NCBI GenBank assembly: GCA_047618505.1
Contig: JBLHLB010000308.1
Span: 1 to 5,126, forward strand
Origin: JBLHLB01 sp047618505
GTDB lineage: Bacteria; Planctomycetota; UBA1135; GCA-002686595
Direction: 5' to 3'
Length of the DNA: 5,126 nucleotides
The notes beneath the pieces are model-generated. The model was not told the DNA's origin. It saw only the letters and a list, made by a program, of their open reading frames with translations, and made no database searches. The translations under genes and the position numbers were made by a program. Below are positions 1 to 5,126 of this stretch, one piece after another (positions within the stretch are counted from its first letter, which is position 1; every line of letters starts with the position of its first letter).

Positions 1-72
1 CGCCTCGGCCTGCTTGCGCGCCTTTCGTTCACGCATGACCTGGCGCTGAAGTGCCGCTAGTTCTTCGGACAT
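1..72 (-). CDS. N-terminal fragment of probable H-NOX-partner histidine kinase (runs off left edge)
   Basis: Only 24 codons are visible; the gene continues beyond the left edge. The ATG at 72 overlaps the end of the H-NOX gene by 16 bp in another frame, and a GGGAG lies 8 nt upstream, so the start is well supported and translation is probably coupled to the H-NOX gene. The residues after the first few are LQRQVMRERKARKQAEA, a strongly charged helix with Arg/Lys/Glu spacing typical of a coiled coil. Soluble signalling proteins, mostly histidine kinases, often begin this way when encoded directly after an H-NOX (HNOB) protein in bacteria. By family precedent the product would autophosphorylate in the cytoplasm and be controlled by the haem sensor. 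The catalytic domains are outside the window, so a diguanylate cyclase or another coiled-coil effector cannot be excluded. What is seen is the overlap, the RBS and the helix; the kinase identity is inferred. Confidence 0.6.
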   Translation of the reverse strand, partial: MSEELAALQRQVMRERKARKQAEA

Positions 73-611
73 GGCATCGGCTCCCGGATCTTGAGCACGA
101 ATCGAGTTCCGCACTCCACGTCCTCACGTGAGATGTCGATCTCTTCGCCAAATTCTGAAACGCAACCGTCGATCAATCCACGGGCGAAATCTGCCAACGG
201 ACGTGGTGATTGATACGTGAGCTCCATCGTCCCCGCCTTGGGAAACTCGGCCGTAAAGGTCGGGAGCTCGGCACCGGGATAGAGCTTTCGTACCTCGACA
301 TGGATGTGGTTATCTACCTGTGAGAGGAAGTCGAATGCACTGGAGACTCCCTCGAAGAATGCCGGGTGGCCCTTCTTGAACACACCGAACAGATGCTCGC
401 CATAGGCGCGGACGAGGTCGGGGATGGGAACTTTCACCTCTGCCGCCAGATTGGTGACCAGCGCGAGCAACTCGGTATGGTCGTAGGTCCCGACTGATGT
501 GTACACACCGCCTGATTCGAGGGCAGCCCCCTCTATGACACGATCTACGACGACGAGGCCATGGGCCTCTTCGACCATCTCTAGGAATTCAGTAAAAACG
601 ACACCCTTCAT
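57..611 (-). CDS. Stand-alone H-NOX (HNOB) haem gas sensor, 184 aa
   Basis: This soluble haem protein binds a diatomic gas, most likely NO, and regulates a partner signalling enzyme. The length of 184 aa is normal for bacterial stand-alone H-NOX proteins, and the opening MKGVVFTEFLEMVEE matches the usual family N-terminus, which fixes the start even though no Shine-Dalgarno is evident. His104, seven residues before the Tyr of YPG, is the proximal haem ligand. Pro117 sits 13 residues later, as in the family, and Tyr133-Ser135-Arg137 form the YxSxR motif that binds the haem propionates. Aligning on these motifs with the O2-binding Thermoanaerobacter (Caldanaerobacter) protein, its distal Tyr140 falls on Phe142 here and its Trp9 on Phe9. 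Absence of the distal Tyr is the known signature of NO-selective H-NOX, so O2 is probably excluded (inference). Cys150, Cys167 and Cys181 are in the C-terminal part. The downstream overlapping gene is the likely effector kinase. The 164 bp between this gene and the IS end at 776 must hold the promoter unless transcription enters from the IS; no clear -35/-10 pair was found. Confidence 0.93.
   Translation of the reverse strand: MKGVVFTEFLEMVEEAHGLVVVDRVIEGAALESGGVYTSVGTYDHTELLALVTNLAAEVKVPIPDLVRAYGEHLFGVFKKGHPAFFEGVSSAFDFLSQVDNHIHVEVRKLYPGAELPTFTAEFPKAGTMELTYQSPRPLADFARGLIDGCVSEFGEEIDISREDVECGTRFVLKIREPMPCPKN
81..85 (-). promoter_or_regulatory. Ribosome binding site of the kinase-like gene, inside the H-NOX gene
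   Basis: The minus strand reads GGGAG here, 8 nt before the ATG at 72. It lies within the last codons of the H-NOX gene, upstream of the 16-bp overlap. It supports the chosen start of the downstream gene and translational coupling of the pair. Confidence 0.6.
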
Positions 612-775
612 GCAAGTGGATTCGGGCGGAGGTAGGACTCACCTAAAGGGCTTCACAAAAATCGATGGTCTTAGTTCCATGAGAGGGAATGGCGGCGACC
701 GCTGCCTGCCTGTGCCTGCCGAATGCCCTACTCAGTTCATCAGTTTTCCATTTCCACCGATAGTCGCTGCGAACC

Positions 776-797
776 GGCGTTGTTGCATAATGCCGAT
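776..797 (+). repeat. Terminal inverted repeat, left IS copy, transposase 3' end
   Basis: It begins GGCGTTGTTGCATAATGCCG. About 22 bp resemble the other three IS ends in the window, and this is the likely ancestral form of the outer 16 bases. The transposase stop codon (804-806) lies just inside it. Confidence 0.75.
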
Positions 798-803
798 TGA
801 GTC

Positions 804-1772
804 TCAAGTCCCCCACCATCGGAGGATTCCGCGAGCGAATGCGACCGACTTCGGTCGTCCGCGGTCTAGCATTCGGTTCAGCACCTTGCAGCCGAGGGCG
901 ACCTCAGTCCGCTGCGTAGCTAGACCCCTGGCGTGGAGCCGATCACCCAGCATCGTCTTGTAGCGAAAGAAGGCTTTCTCCACGGTCTCTTGTCGGTGGT
1001 AGCCAGGCTCCTTCTTCCAGCGCCGCCAGCCAACCTTGTTGATCCTGCGAATGGTCCTGTCTCGCTCCGCGGACCGTGGCCCCCTGCATGTTGCTGATGC
1101 CGACTTCACTGGTGGTACGATCACGAGCGCTACCCCAGACGCTGCCCTTGCGTAGATCTGGCGAGTGTCGTAGGCCGCGTCGCCCGTGACGCTGGACAGC
1201 TTTCCCTTGGTCGCCTTGATGATCAAGAGTCCAGTGTTGGCGTCGTCGCCAGTACTCTGCGTCATGACTTGCGCCAGAATATTGCCGCGTTTATCGACAC
1301 CTATATGTAGCTTGCGCAACCCTCGCGTTCCTTGTTTGCCGTGCTTTGCAAAGGCCCATTCACCCTCCCCCACGTTTGAGAGTCCGGTGCTGTCGACGAT
1401 CAAGTAGATCGGCTTCTTGGAACTCACGAGTTTGAGGTCAACGTCCAAGCCTCTGCTTCGTCGCGACAACGTCGTGTGGTCCGGCGCTGCGAGGGACAGG
1501 CCCATGATGATGAGCGGAGATCGAAGGAAGCCCTCAGCTTGGCGCAACGGTAAGCGGAACACGAGCCTCAGGGTCTGAGCCGTTTCGATGGCCAGGTCGG
1601 AGAACTTCTGCGGGGCCCCGCATCGGCCGGAGGGCTTCGCGGTTCAAGATATGATCGCTTCTGGCGAGATCCACGTGGTGATGTCGCCGCGCTTGACGAG
1701 AGACTGGTCGTACTCGGAGCTGTTCGTCACACGGTAGGGGGTCTTGTACTTCGTGTGGACTCTGGAGTTCAT
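804..1772 (-). pseudogene. IS5-family DDE transposase, interrupted by one in-frame TGA
   Basis: The full frame would be 322 aa from ATG 1772, close to the ~307 aa of IS903 transposase. A single TGA at 1644-1646 (codon 43) breaks it; the related copy at 4124 has Trp (TGG) at exactly this codon. No frameshift is needed: the frame is the same on both sides. Before the stop is the usual N-terminal region (YRVTN, then RGDITTWISPEA). After it come LAIETAQTLRLVFRLPLRQ, PDHTTLSRR, VDSTGL with the first catalytic Asp127, GEGEW, RKLHIGVD, GDAAYDT with Asp198, and YHRQETVEKAFFRYK with Glu265 and Lys272. The usual Arg of the Y-2-R-3-E-6-K signature is Gln here, a further possible sign of decay. A conserved Trp of the N-terminal VTNW motif is also Ser (codon 18). 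A truncated protein restarting at GTG 1562 would keep DDE but lose the N-terminal DNA-binding part. DDE transposases of this family cut and join the IS ends. Confidence 0.88.
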
Positions 1773-1835
1773 GGGTGGGCTTGCGACCGAAACCCGTTGG
1801 GCGCTTGATGAGCCCCGCCCCAGGGCTCCAGGAGG

Positions 1836-1857
1836 ACCGGAAATGCGCACCAACGCC
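1836..1857 (-). repeat. Terminal inverted repeat, left IS copy, transposase 5' end
   Basis: Read inward on the minus strand from 1857 it begins GGCGTTGGTGCGCATTTCCG. It shares GGCGTTG-TGC and the CCG-T core with the repeat at 776, and matches 19 of 23 positions of the right end of the other IS copy (4749 inward). Confidence 0.7.
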
Positions 1858-1980
1858 TCAGAACGGGAGGTCGAACTCAGGAGGGGCACGAGCCGCCGCG
1901 AGATCGAGTCGTCAGTTCCTGGCAGGCGACTCCAGATTCGTCCTGGGCACGGCCGAAGACCCCAAAGCCCCGTCCCTGGC

Positions 1981-2000
1981 GGCCTGCTCGTAGGCAGGCC
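1981..2000 (+). promoter_or_regulatory. Perfect GC-rich hairpin in the leader of the hybrid kinase
   Basis: GGCCTGC and GCAGGCC form a perfect 7-bp stem with loop TCGTAG, ending 42 bp before the kinase start. No T-run follows on either strand, so it is not a standard intrinsic terminator. It could be a dyad operator, an mRNA leader structure or chance. The rest of the 185-bp gap between the IS end (1857) and the kinase shows no clear promoter or ribosome binding site. Confidence 0.35.
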
Positions 2001-2042
2001 CTTGCCTCAATTCTCAACTCTCAGCAGTCTCTGGTTCCATCC

Positions 2043-3980
2043 ATGACCGCCCGCCCGCCGCACTCGGCTGCGCTTTTCCCCCACGCTTCCTTCATCGGCA
2101 TCGTGCTCCTCACGCTGTTGGCGATCGGTGTGATTCTGCGCAGTTCCCATAGGTCCCACGCGATCGTCGAAGGGTTCGAGGAAGCCCAGTTATCGATCGA
2201 GCGGGTGTGCGGCCGGATCGTCCATCTGGATGAGGTGCTCACGATGTCCGCGCGAATGGCTACGGCAACGGGGGCGCCGGAATGGGAACTCCGCTATCGA
2301 GAGCATCTCTATCTGCTCGACGCAGCCATCGCTGATGCACAGCGCCTTGCTCCCAACGCTGGCGGCAGGGCCGACTCGCTCCAAACGCAACAGGCCCACG
2401 AAGTCCTTGTGACTCTGGAGGAGGAGGCATTCGAACTGGTACGTGGTGGGCACCGGCAGGAAGCCGCCAACCTGCTATGCAGCTCCGTGTATGATCACAA
2501 CAAGGTCATCTACGGTGAGGGAATCGAACAGTTCCTGGTCTCGATGCGTCAACGCGCCACACTAGAGCTTGGCGTGGAGCGTCGACGCGCCAGCCTGGAT
2601 AGGACGACTCTGGCCGTGTTGCTGCCACTCATCATTCTGATGTGGATACGCGTTGGGAGCTCGATTCGAGTACACATGCGCGAACGCGATCAAGTGAATG
2701 ATCAGCTGCGGTCACAGGCGCACGAGCTGCTTCTAAAAAATAAAGAGGTGATTCATGAGGCCCGCGCCAAGACCGATTTCTTGGCTCGCATGAGCCATGA
2801 GATTCGAACTCCGATGAATGGCGTGCTCGGTATCGCCGATGTGCTCTCTCTAACTCGATTGAATCCGGAACAATCTGACTACCTGGAGACGATTATCAGT
2901 TCTGGAAACCTGTTGGAATCAATCGTCAATGACGTGCTCGACTTCTCCAAGATCGAAGCGGGCTTGCTGACCATCGTGCCCTCTTCCTGCAGTCCCCGCG
3001 CTCTTGCCCGTGACGTGATAATGATCCTGGAGACGCGTGCCCAGGACAAGGGAATCGACCTCCGCAGCAGCATCGCGGCCGACGTCCCGGAGCACGTCTC
3101 CATCGACCCGGTTCGTATTCGGCAGGTCCTCTTGAACCTGATCGGTAACGCCATCAAGTTCACCACAGAGGGCTCCGTGGATCTCATCATGCGCACGGGC
3201 GATGCACCTCATCAACTTCGTTTCGAGGTGCGGGATACCGGGATAGGAATCGAGGAGGATCGATTGGAAAAGGTGTTCGAAACGTTCATTCAGGCGAATG
3301 ACTCGATCAGCTCTGAGTTTGGGGGAACGGGGCTCGGGCTCACTATCTGCCGGGAGTTGATCCAGCTCATGGGCGGGTCGATCCGGGTCGAGAGCGAGCT
3401 GAGCAAGGGCACGCTCTTCATCGTCGACCTTCCCGCGCCAGCCACCGAAGTCCAGGATAGGAAGCATGCGGCTCCGCCCTCCGGCAGGTGGGAGGATCGC
3501 GTCCTTGTGGCCGAGGACAATCCAGTCAATCAATTGGTCGCGCGCCGCATGCTCGAGCGTTTCGGCCTCACCGTCGACGTCGTCTCGAATGGAGAGGAGT
3601 GCCTCGAAGCCCTCGCAGTGGATAGCTACAGCATGATCTTTATGGACCTTGCGATGCCCATCATGGGTGGTTTGGAAGCCACCCGCGCCGTTCGCAAGAT
3701 AGAGGCTCACGGGCAGAGAATCCCTATCGTGGCGCTCACAGCCAGCGCGTTTCCCGGAGACATCAAGGCCTGTCGAGACGCGGAGATGGACGGCTTTGTG
3801 AGCAAGCCCATGCGCGCACCTGAGCTCCTCCTAACGCTGGAGAAATGGCTCGGCCCGGGACCCCCCCTGCGCGCCCCGCTCCCCTCGGAAGTGAGCCGAT
3901 CCGGTGCAACGGGATGCATTCCCGCGAGCAAGGATGCGCCGAGCCTTCGAGATTTTTCGAACGAAACCGCCCACGACTGA
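2043..3980 (+). CDS. Membrane-bound hybrid sensor histidine kinase (sensor-HisKA-HATPase-REC), 645 aa
   Basis: Domain order: membrane helix 1 at about 15-33; a mostly helical periplasmic sensor at 34-187; membrane helix 2 at about 188-204; a charged linker helix; HisKA at about 241-306 with phosphoaccepting His252 in SHEIRTPMNG; HATPase_c at about 352-466 with N-box Asn369, G1 box DTGIGI (398-403), F-box FETF (412-415) and G2 box GGTGLGL (427-433); a receiver at about 486-603 with Glu491/Asp492, phosphoacceptor Asp535, Thr566 and Lys588. All catalytic residues are present, so it should autophosphorylate and pass phosphate His252 to Asp535. The ligand is unknown; the sensor includes the segment LDEVLTMSARMATATG and has two cysteines (56, 146). 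There is no Hpt domain and no neighbouring regulator, so output must go through a partner encoded elsewhere. The 42-residue tail after REC is rich in Pro, Ser and Ala and unassigned. No clear Shine-Dalgarno precedes ATG 2043; the start is chosen because it places the first membrane helix near the N-terminus. The gene lies between two inverted, decayed IS5-family elements. Confidence 0.93.
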   Translation: MTARPPHSAALFPHASFIGIVLLTLLAIGVILRSSHRSHAIVEGFEEAQLSIERVCGRIVHLDEVLTMSARMATATGAPEWELRYREHLYLLDAAIADAQRLAPNAGGRADSLQTQQAHEVLVTLEEEAFELVRGGHRQEAANLLCSSVYDHNKVIYGEGIEQFLVSMRQRATLELGVERRRASLDRTTLAVLLPLIILMWIRVGSSIRVHMRERDQVNDQLRSQAHELLLKNKEVIHEARAKTDFLARMSHEIRTPMNGVLGIADVLSLTRLNPEQSDYLETIISSGNLLESIVNDVLDFSKIEAGLLTIVPSSCSPRALARDVIMILETRAQDKGIDLRSSIAADVPEHVSIDPVRIRQVLLNLIGNAIKFTTEGSVDLIMRTGDAPHQLRFEVRDTGIGIEEDRLEKVFETFIQANDSISSEFGGTGLGLTICRELIQLMGGSIRVESELSKGTLFIVDLPAPATEVQDRKHAAPPSGRWEDRVLVAEDNPVNQLVARRMLERFGLTVDVVSNGEECLEALAVDSYSMIFMDLAMPIMGGLEATRAVRKIEAHGQRIPIVALTASAFPGDIKACRDAEMDGFVSKPMRAPELLLTLEKWLGPGPPLRAPLPSEVSRSGATGCIPASKDAPSLRDFSNETAHD

Positions 3981-4039
3981 GCCACCCCGTGCAGGACTGC
4001 TAGCGCCGCTTCTCCACCGAGCGCGCGTGCCTCCCAAGC

Positions 4040-4061
4040 GGCGTTGCTGCACGAATCCACC
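4040..4061 (+). repeat. Terminal inverted repeat, right IS copy, transposase 5' end
   Basis: It begins GGCGTTGCTGCACGAATCCA and shares GGCGTTG-TGCA with the 776 end. It starts 60 bp after the last base of the hybrid kinase gene. Confidence 0.65.
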
Positions 4062-4123
4062 CCAGCCCCCGCCAACGGCTGCGCTCCAATAGGAAGACCG
4101 GCCATTTTGACGACAGTCGTGGG

Positions 4124-4768
4124 ATGATCTCCAGAGTACACCCCACCTACAAGACTAGGTACCGCGCAACGAATTGGGCAGCCTACGACCGCGGGCTCGT
4201 TTAGCGCGGCGAAATCACCATGTGAATCTCGCCAGCAGCAAGCAAAGCCTGGGCTGCGAAGCCCACAGGGCGACGCGGGGCCCCACAGAAGTTCACCGAT
4301 CTGGCTATCGAAACGGCTCTGACCCTGCGACTCGTTTTCCGCTTGCCGTTGCACCAAAATGAAGGCTTCCCTCGTTCCCTGCTCAGCCCCATGGATCTGA
4401 CCCTCGAAGCCCCGGACCACACGACGTTGTCGCGACGAAGCAAGGGTCTGAACGTCGATCTTGGCCTTTTGAGATTCAAGCATCCGATACACCTGATCAT
4501 CGATAGCACGGGGCTTGCGATCGTGGGGCAATGCGAATGGGCCTCTGCAAAGCACGGAAAGCGTGGAAAGCGAGGGTGGCGCAAGCTCCATATAGGTGTC
4601 GATAGGCGCGGGGCGATACTGGCGCGAGTCATGACCGAAAGCACGGGCGACGACGCCAACACTGGCCTCGCGATCATCAAGGCAACAAGAGGAAAGCTGG
4701 CTAGTGTCTCTGGTTATGCGGCATACGACCGGAAATATGCAACAAGGCCCTATTCTAGGCGGTCGTAG
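4124..4768 (+). pseudogene. IS5-family transposase remnant: two in-frame stops, catalytic Asp lost, C-terminus deleted
   Basis: From ATG 4124 (MISRVH, matching MNSRVH of the left copy) the frame is collinear with the left transposase, about three quarters identical by eye over some 150 residues after the stops. Two stops interrupt it: TAG at 4202-4204 (codon 27, Lys in the left copy) and TGA at 4223-4225 (codon 34, Trp in the left copy). The first catalytic Asp remains in IIDSTGL. The second is Tyr in SGYAAYD (TAT at 4715-4717), explained by one base change from GAT. GEGEW has become GQCEW. Homology ends at about 4728; the last codons up to the TAG at 4766 read through the terminal repeat into flanking DNA. 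The block with the catalytic Glu is gone. The product cannot be an active transposase. Confidence 0.85.
4728..4749 (-). repeat. Terminal-repeat-like end of the right IS copy
   Basis: Read inward on the minus strand it begins GGCCTTGTTGCATATTTCCG. It matches 18 of 23 positions of the 776 end and 19 of 23 of the 1857 end. It directly abuts the broken transposase frame, which places the deletion junction at about 4728. Confidence 0.6.
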
Positions 4769-4800
4769 GCCTGTGGATGGGCGGGGCTTAGGCCACGACC
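4761..4800. repeat. Imperfect inverted repeat (11-bp stem with one bulged base)
   Basis: GGTCGTAGGCCT (4761-4772) pairs with AGGCCACGACC (4790-4800), leaving one unpaired A and a 17-nt GC-rich loop. It lies between the right IS end and the tandem repeat array. No T-run follows. It may be a recombination or mobile-element end, an RNA hairpin or chance; no family is recognised. Confidence 0.55.
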
Positions 4801-4823
4801 CCATTTGTGGATAGCACGACATC

Positions 4824-4928
4824 GCCACCGTGTACTTCGCCACCGTGCTCTTCGCCACCGTGCTCTTTGCCACCGTGCTCTTTGCCACCGTGCTCTTTGC
4901 CACCGTGCTCTTTGCCACCGTGTTCCAT
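4824..4928. repeat. Tandem repeat: seven copies of a 15-bp unit
   Basis: The unit is GCCACCGTGCTCTTT. Copies 3-6 (4854-4913) are identical. Copy 2 differs at one base, and the outer copies 1 (ending TGTACTTC) and 7 (ending TGTTCCAT) carry the most changes. Because the unit is a multiple of three and lacks stops, all frames stay open through it: ATVLF, PPCSL and HRALC on the plus strand, KEHGG, KSTVA and RARWQ on the minus strand. Open frames here are therefore not evidence of a gene. Identical central copies with diverged edges fit recent expansion by replication slippage. Confidence 0.95.
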
Positions 4929-5126
4929 GCGACGCTTTGCCAAAGGAGTGCCAACTCTACCGAAGTCTGCGGCGCTCCCTAGGAAAGCGACTGAACGCGC
5001 CACCCTAACGACATTGAGGGCTGTGAATGGTTTTTGGTAGGAACAGGCCTCCCTTGATATATCAACCTGGAACAAGGCCAAGCGCCGCAGCCTGCTAGTA
5101 CATGACAGGCAGCAAACTGGCGGCGA
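4929..5126. other. Right-end stretch with no supportable gene
   Basis: No protein motif, ribosome binding site or RNA gene was recognised. A minus-strand frame is open from the right edge through the tandem repeat to 4788 (113 codons), containing SREACSYQKPFTALNVVRVARS and similar segments in part. It has no recognisable domain and its far half is the repeat itself. A plus-strand ATG at 5102 could begin a gene leaving the window, but only eight codons are visible and no Shine-Dalgarno precedes it. Confidence 0.4.
5040..5079. promoter_or_regulatory. 12-bp perfect palindrome flanked by direct repeats, possible operator
   Basis: TTGATATATCAA at 5054-5065 is a perfect palindrome and notably AT-rich for this region. 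It is flanked by GGAACAGGCC (5040-5049) and GGAACAAGGCC (5069-5079), near-identical direct repeats. A dimeric repressor site upstream of a gene to the right is possible, but no regulator family is recognised. Confidence 0.35.

Larger units (their letters stand above)
776..1857 (-). mobile_element. IS5-family (IS903-like) insertion sequence, left copy, 1082 bp, defective
   Basis: The element is bounded by imperfect inverted repeats that both begin GGCGTTG: one reads inward from 776 on the plus strand, the other inward from 1857 on the minus strand. It holds one transposase reading frame on the minus strand that starts 85 bp inside the 1857 end and stops 28 bp inside the 776 end. Size, layout and protein motifs fit the IS5 family, IS903-like group, whose members are about 1.05 kb. 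The transposase is interrupted by one in-frame TGA, so the copy should not transpose by itself. Target duplication is not clear. A GAAC occurs just outside both ends (771-774 and 1861-1864), but at unequal distances, so it is weak. The element sits upstream of the H-NOX gene and reads towards it, so read-through into the H-NOX operon is possible. Confidence 0.88.
4040..4749 (+). mobile_element. IS5-family insertion sequence, right copy, internally deleted and decayed, 710 bp
   Basis: This is a relative of the element at 776-1857 in the opposite orientation. It starts with GGCGTTGCTGCACGAATC, and its transposase begins 84 bp further in, matching the 85 bp of the left copy. The coding homology runs to about 4728, where the frame is still in the AAYD block. 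It then passes directly into a sequence that, read inward on the minus strand from 4749, begins GGCCTTGTTGCATATTTCCG, another end of the same family. Compared with the left copy about 375 bp are missing, covering the transposase C-terminus with its catalytic Glu. The element is thus an internally deleted, non-autonomous form with two recognisable ends. No target duplication is visible (flanks CCCAAGC and CTATTCT). The boundary at 4749 is less certain than that at 4040. Confidence 0.75.

Noticed and set aside
499..963. 154-codon plus-strand open frame
   Set aside because: It overlaps the H-NOX start antisense and runs into the IS antisense, with no motif or upstream ribosome binding site recognised.
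767..1866. 9-bp target duplication of the left IS
   Set aside because: The 9-mers flanking 776 and 1857 share only GAAC at unequal distances, which is not convincing.
2919..3710. 263-codon minus-strand open frame inside the hybrid kinase
   Set aside because: It is antisense to the well-supported HisKA, HATPase and receiver domains and reads as a GC-rich shadow.
1644..4225. TGA read as Trp or selenocysteine, making both transposases intact
   Set aside because: Other Trp codons in the window are TGG, the kinase ends at TGA, and the right copy also has a TAG. Independent decay is simpler.
4824..4928. CRISPR array
   Set aside because: The 15-bp units are directly abutting with no spacers.
3707..4954. 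415-codon minus-strand open frame with a KSTVA repeat N-terminus
   Set aside because: It crosses the kinase 3' end, the whole right IS antisense and the 15-bp array. The repeat part is open in all frames and no domain is recognisable.
4788..5081. Minus-strand frame encoding HGGKEHGG repeats, possible His/Gly-rich metal-binding protein
   Set aside because: The apparent His-rich composition is only one of the frames through the 15-bp unit. No start signal or ordinary domain supports it, though a gene entering from the right edge is not fully excluded.

Overview
The window is a GC-rich piece of bacterial chromosome. It comes from a Gram-negative organism, judging by a sensor kinase with a periplasmic domain between two membrane segments and an H-NOX/kinase gene pair. 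Species cannot be assigned from sequence alone; a proteobacterium, myxobacterium or similar signalling-rich lineage is a guess. It looks like an accessory or rearranged region: two signalling loci, two decayed insertion sequences of one family, and a tandem-repeat tract.

Left part (1-775, minus strand): a complete stand-alone H-NOX haem sensor gene (57-611) overlaps by 16 bp the start of a downstream gene that runs off the left edge. The 24 visible residues of that gene look like the charged coiled-coil N-terminus of the soluble kinases that pair with H-NOX proteins. This is a gas-sensing, probably nitric-oxide-sensing, two-component operon. The haem ligand His104 and the Y-S-R haem-propionate motif are present. 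The distal-pocket tyrosine that marks O2 binders is replaced by Phe.

Middle (776-4749): a hybrid histidine kinase gene (2043-3980, plus strand) lies between two related IS5-family (IS903-like) elements in opposite orientation. The left element (776-1857) has both terminal inverted repeats, but its transposase is broken by one in-frame TGA. The right element (4040-4749) has two in-frame stops, a catalytic Asp changed to Tyr, and a deletion of about 375 bp that removes the transposase C-terminus yet keeps a terminal repeat. The layout resembles a composite transposon carrying a sensor kinase. No target-site duplication is convincing, and neither transposase can be active as written.

The kinase has two membrane segments, an all-helical periplasmic sensor, HisKA, HATPase and a receiver domain. 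It has no Hpt domain, and no response regulator lies beside it, so its phosphorelay partner must be elsewhere.

Right part (4750-5126): no gene can be supported. It holds a long bulged hairpin next to the IS end, seven tandem copies of a 15-bp unit (4824-4928), and a 12-bp perfect palindrome flanked by short direct repeats.
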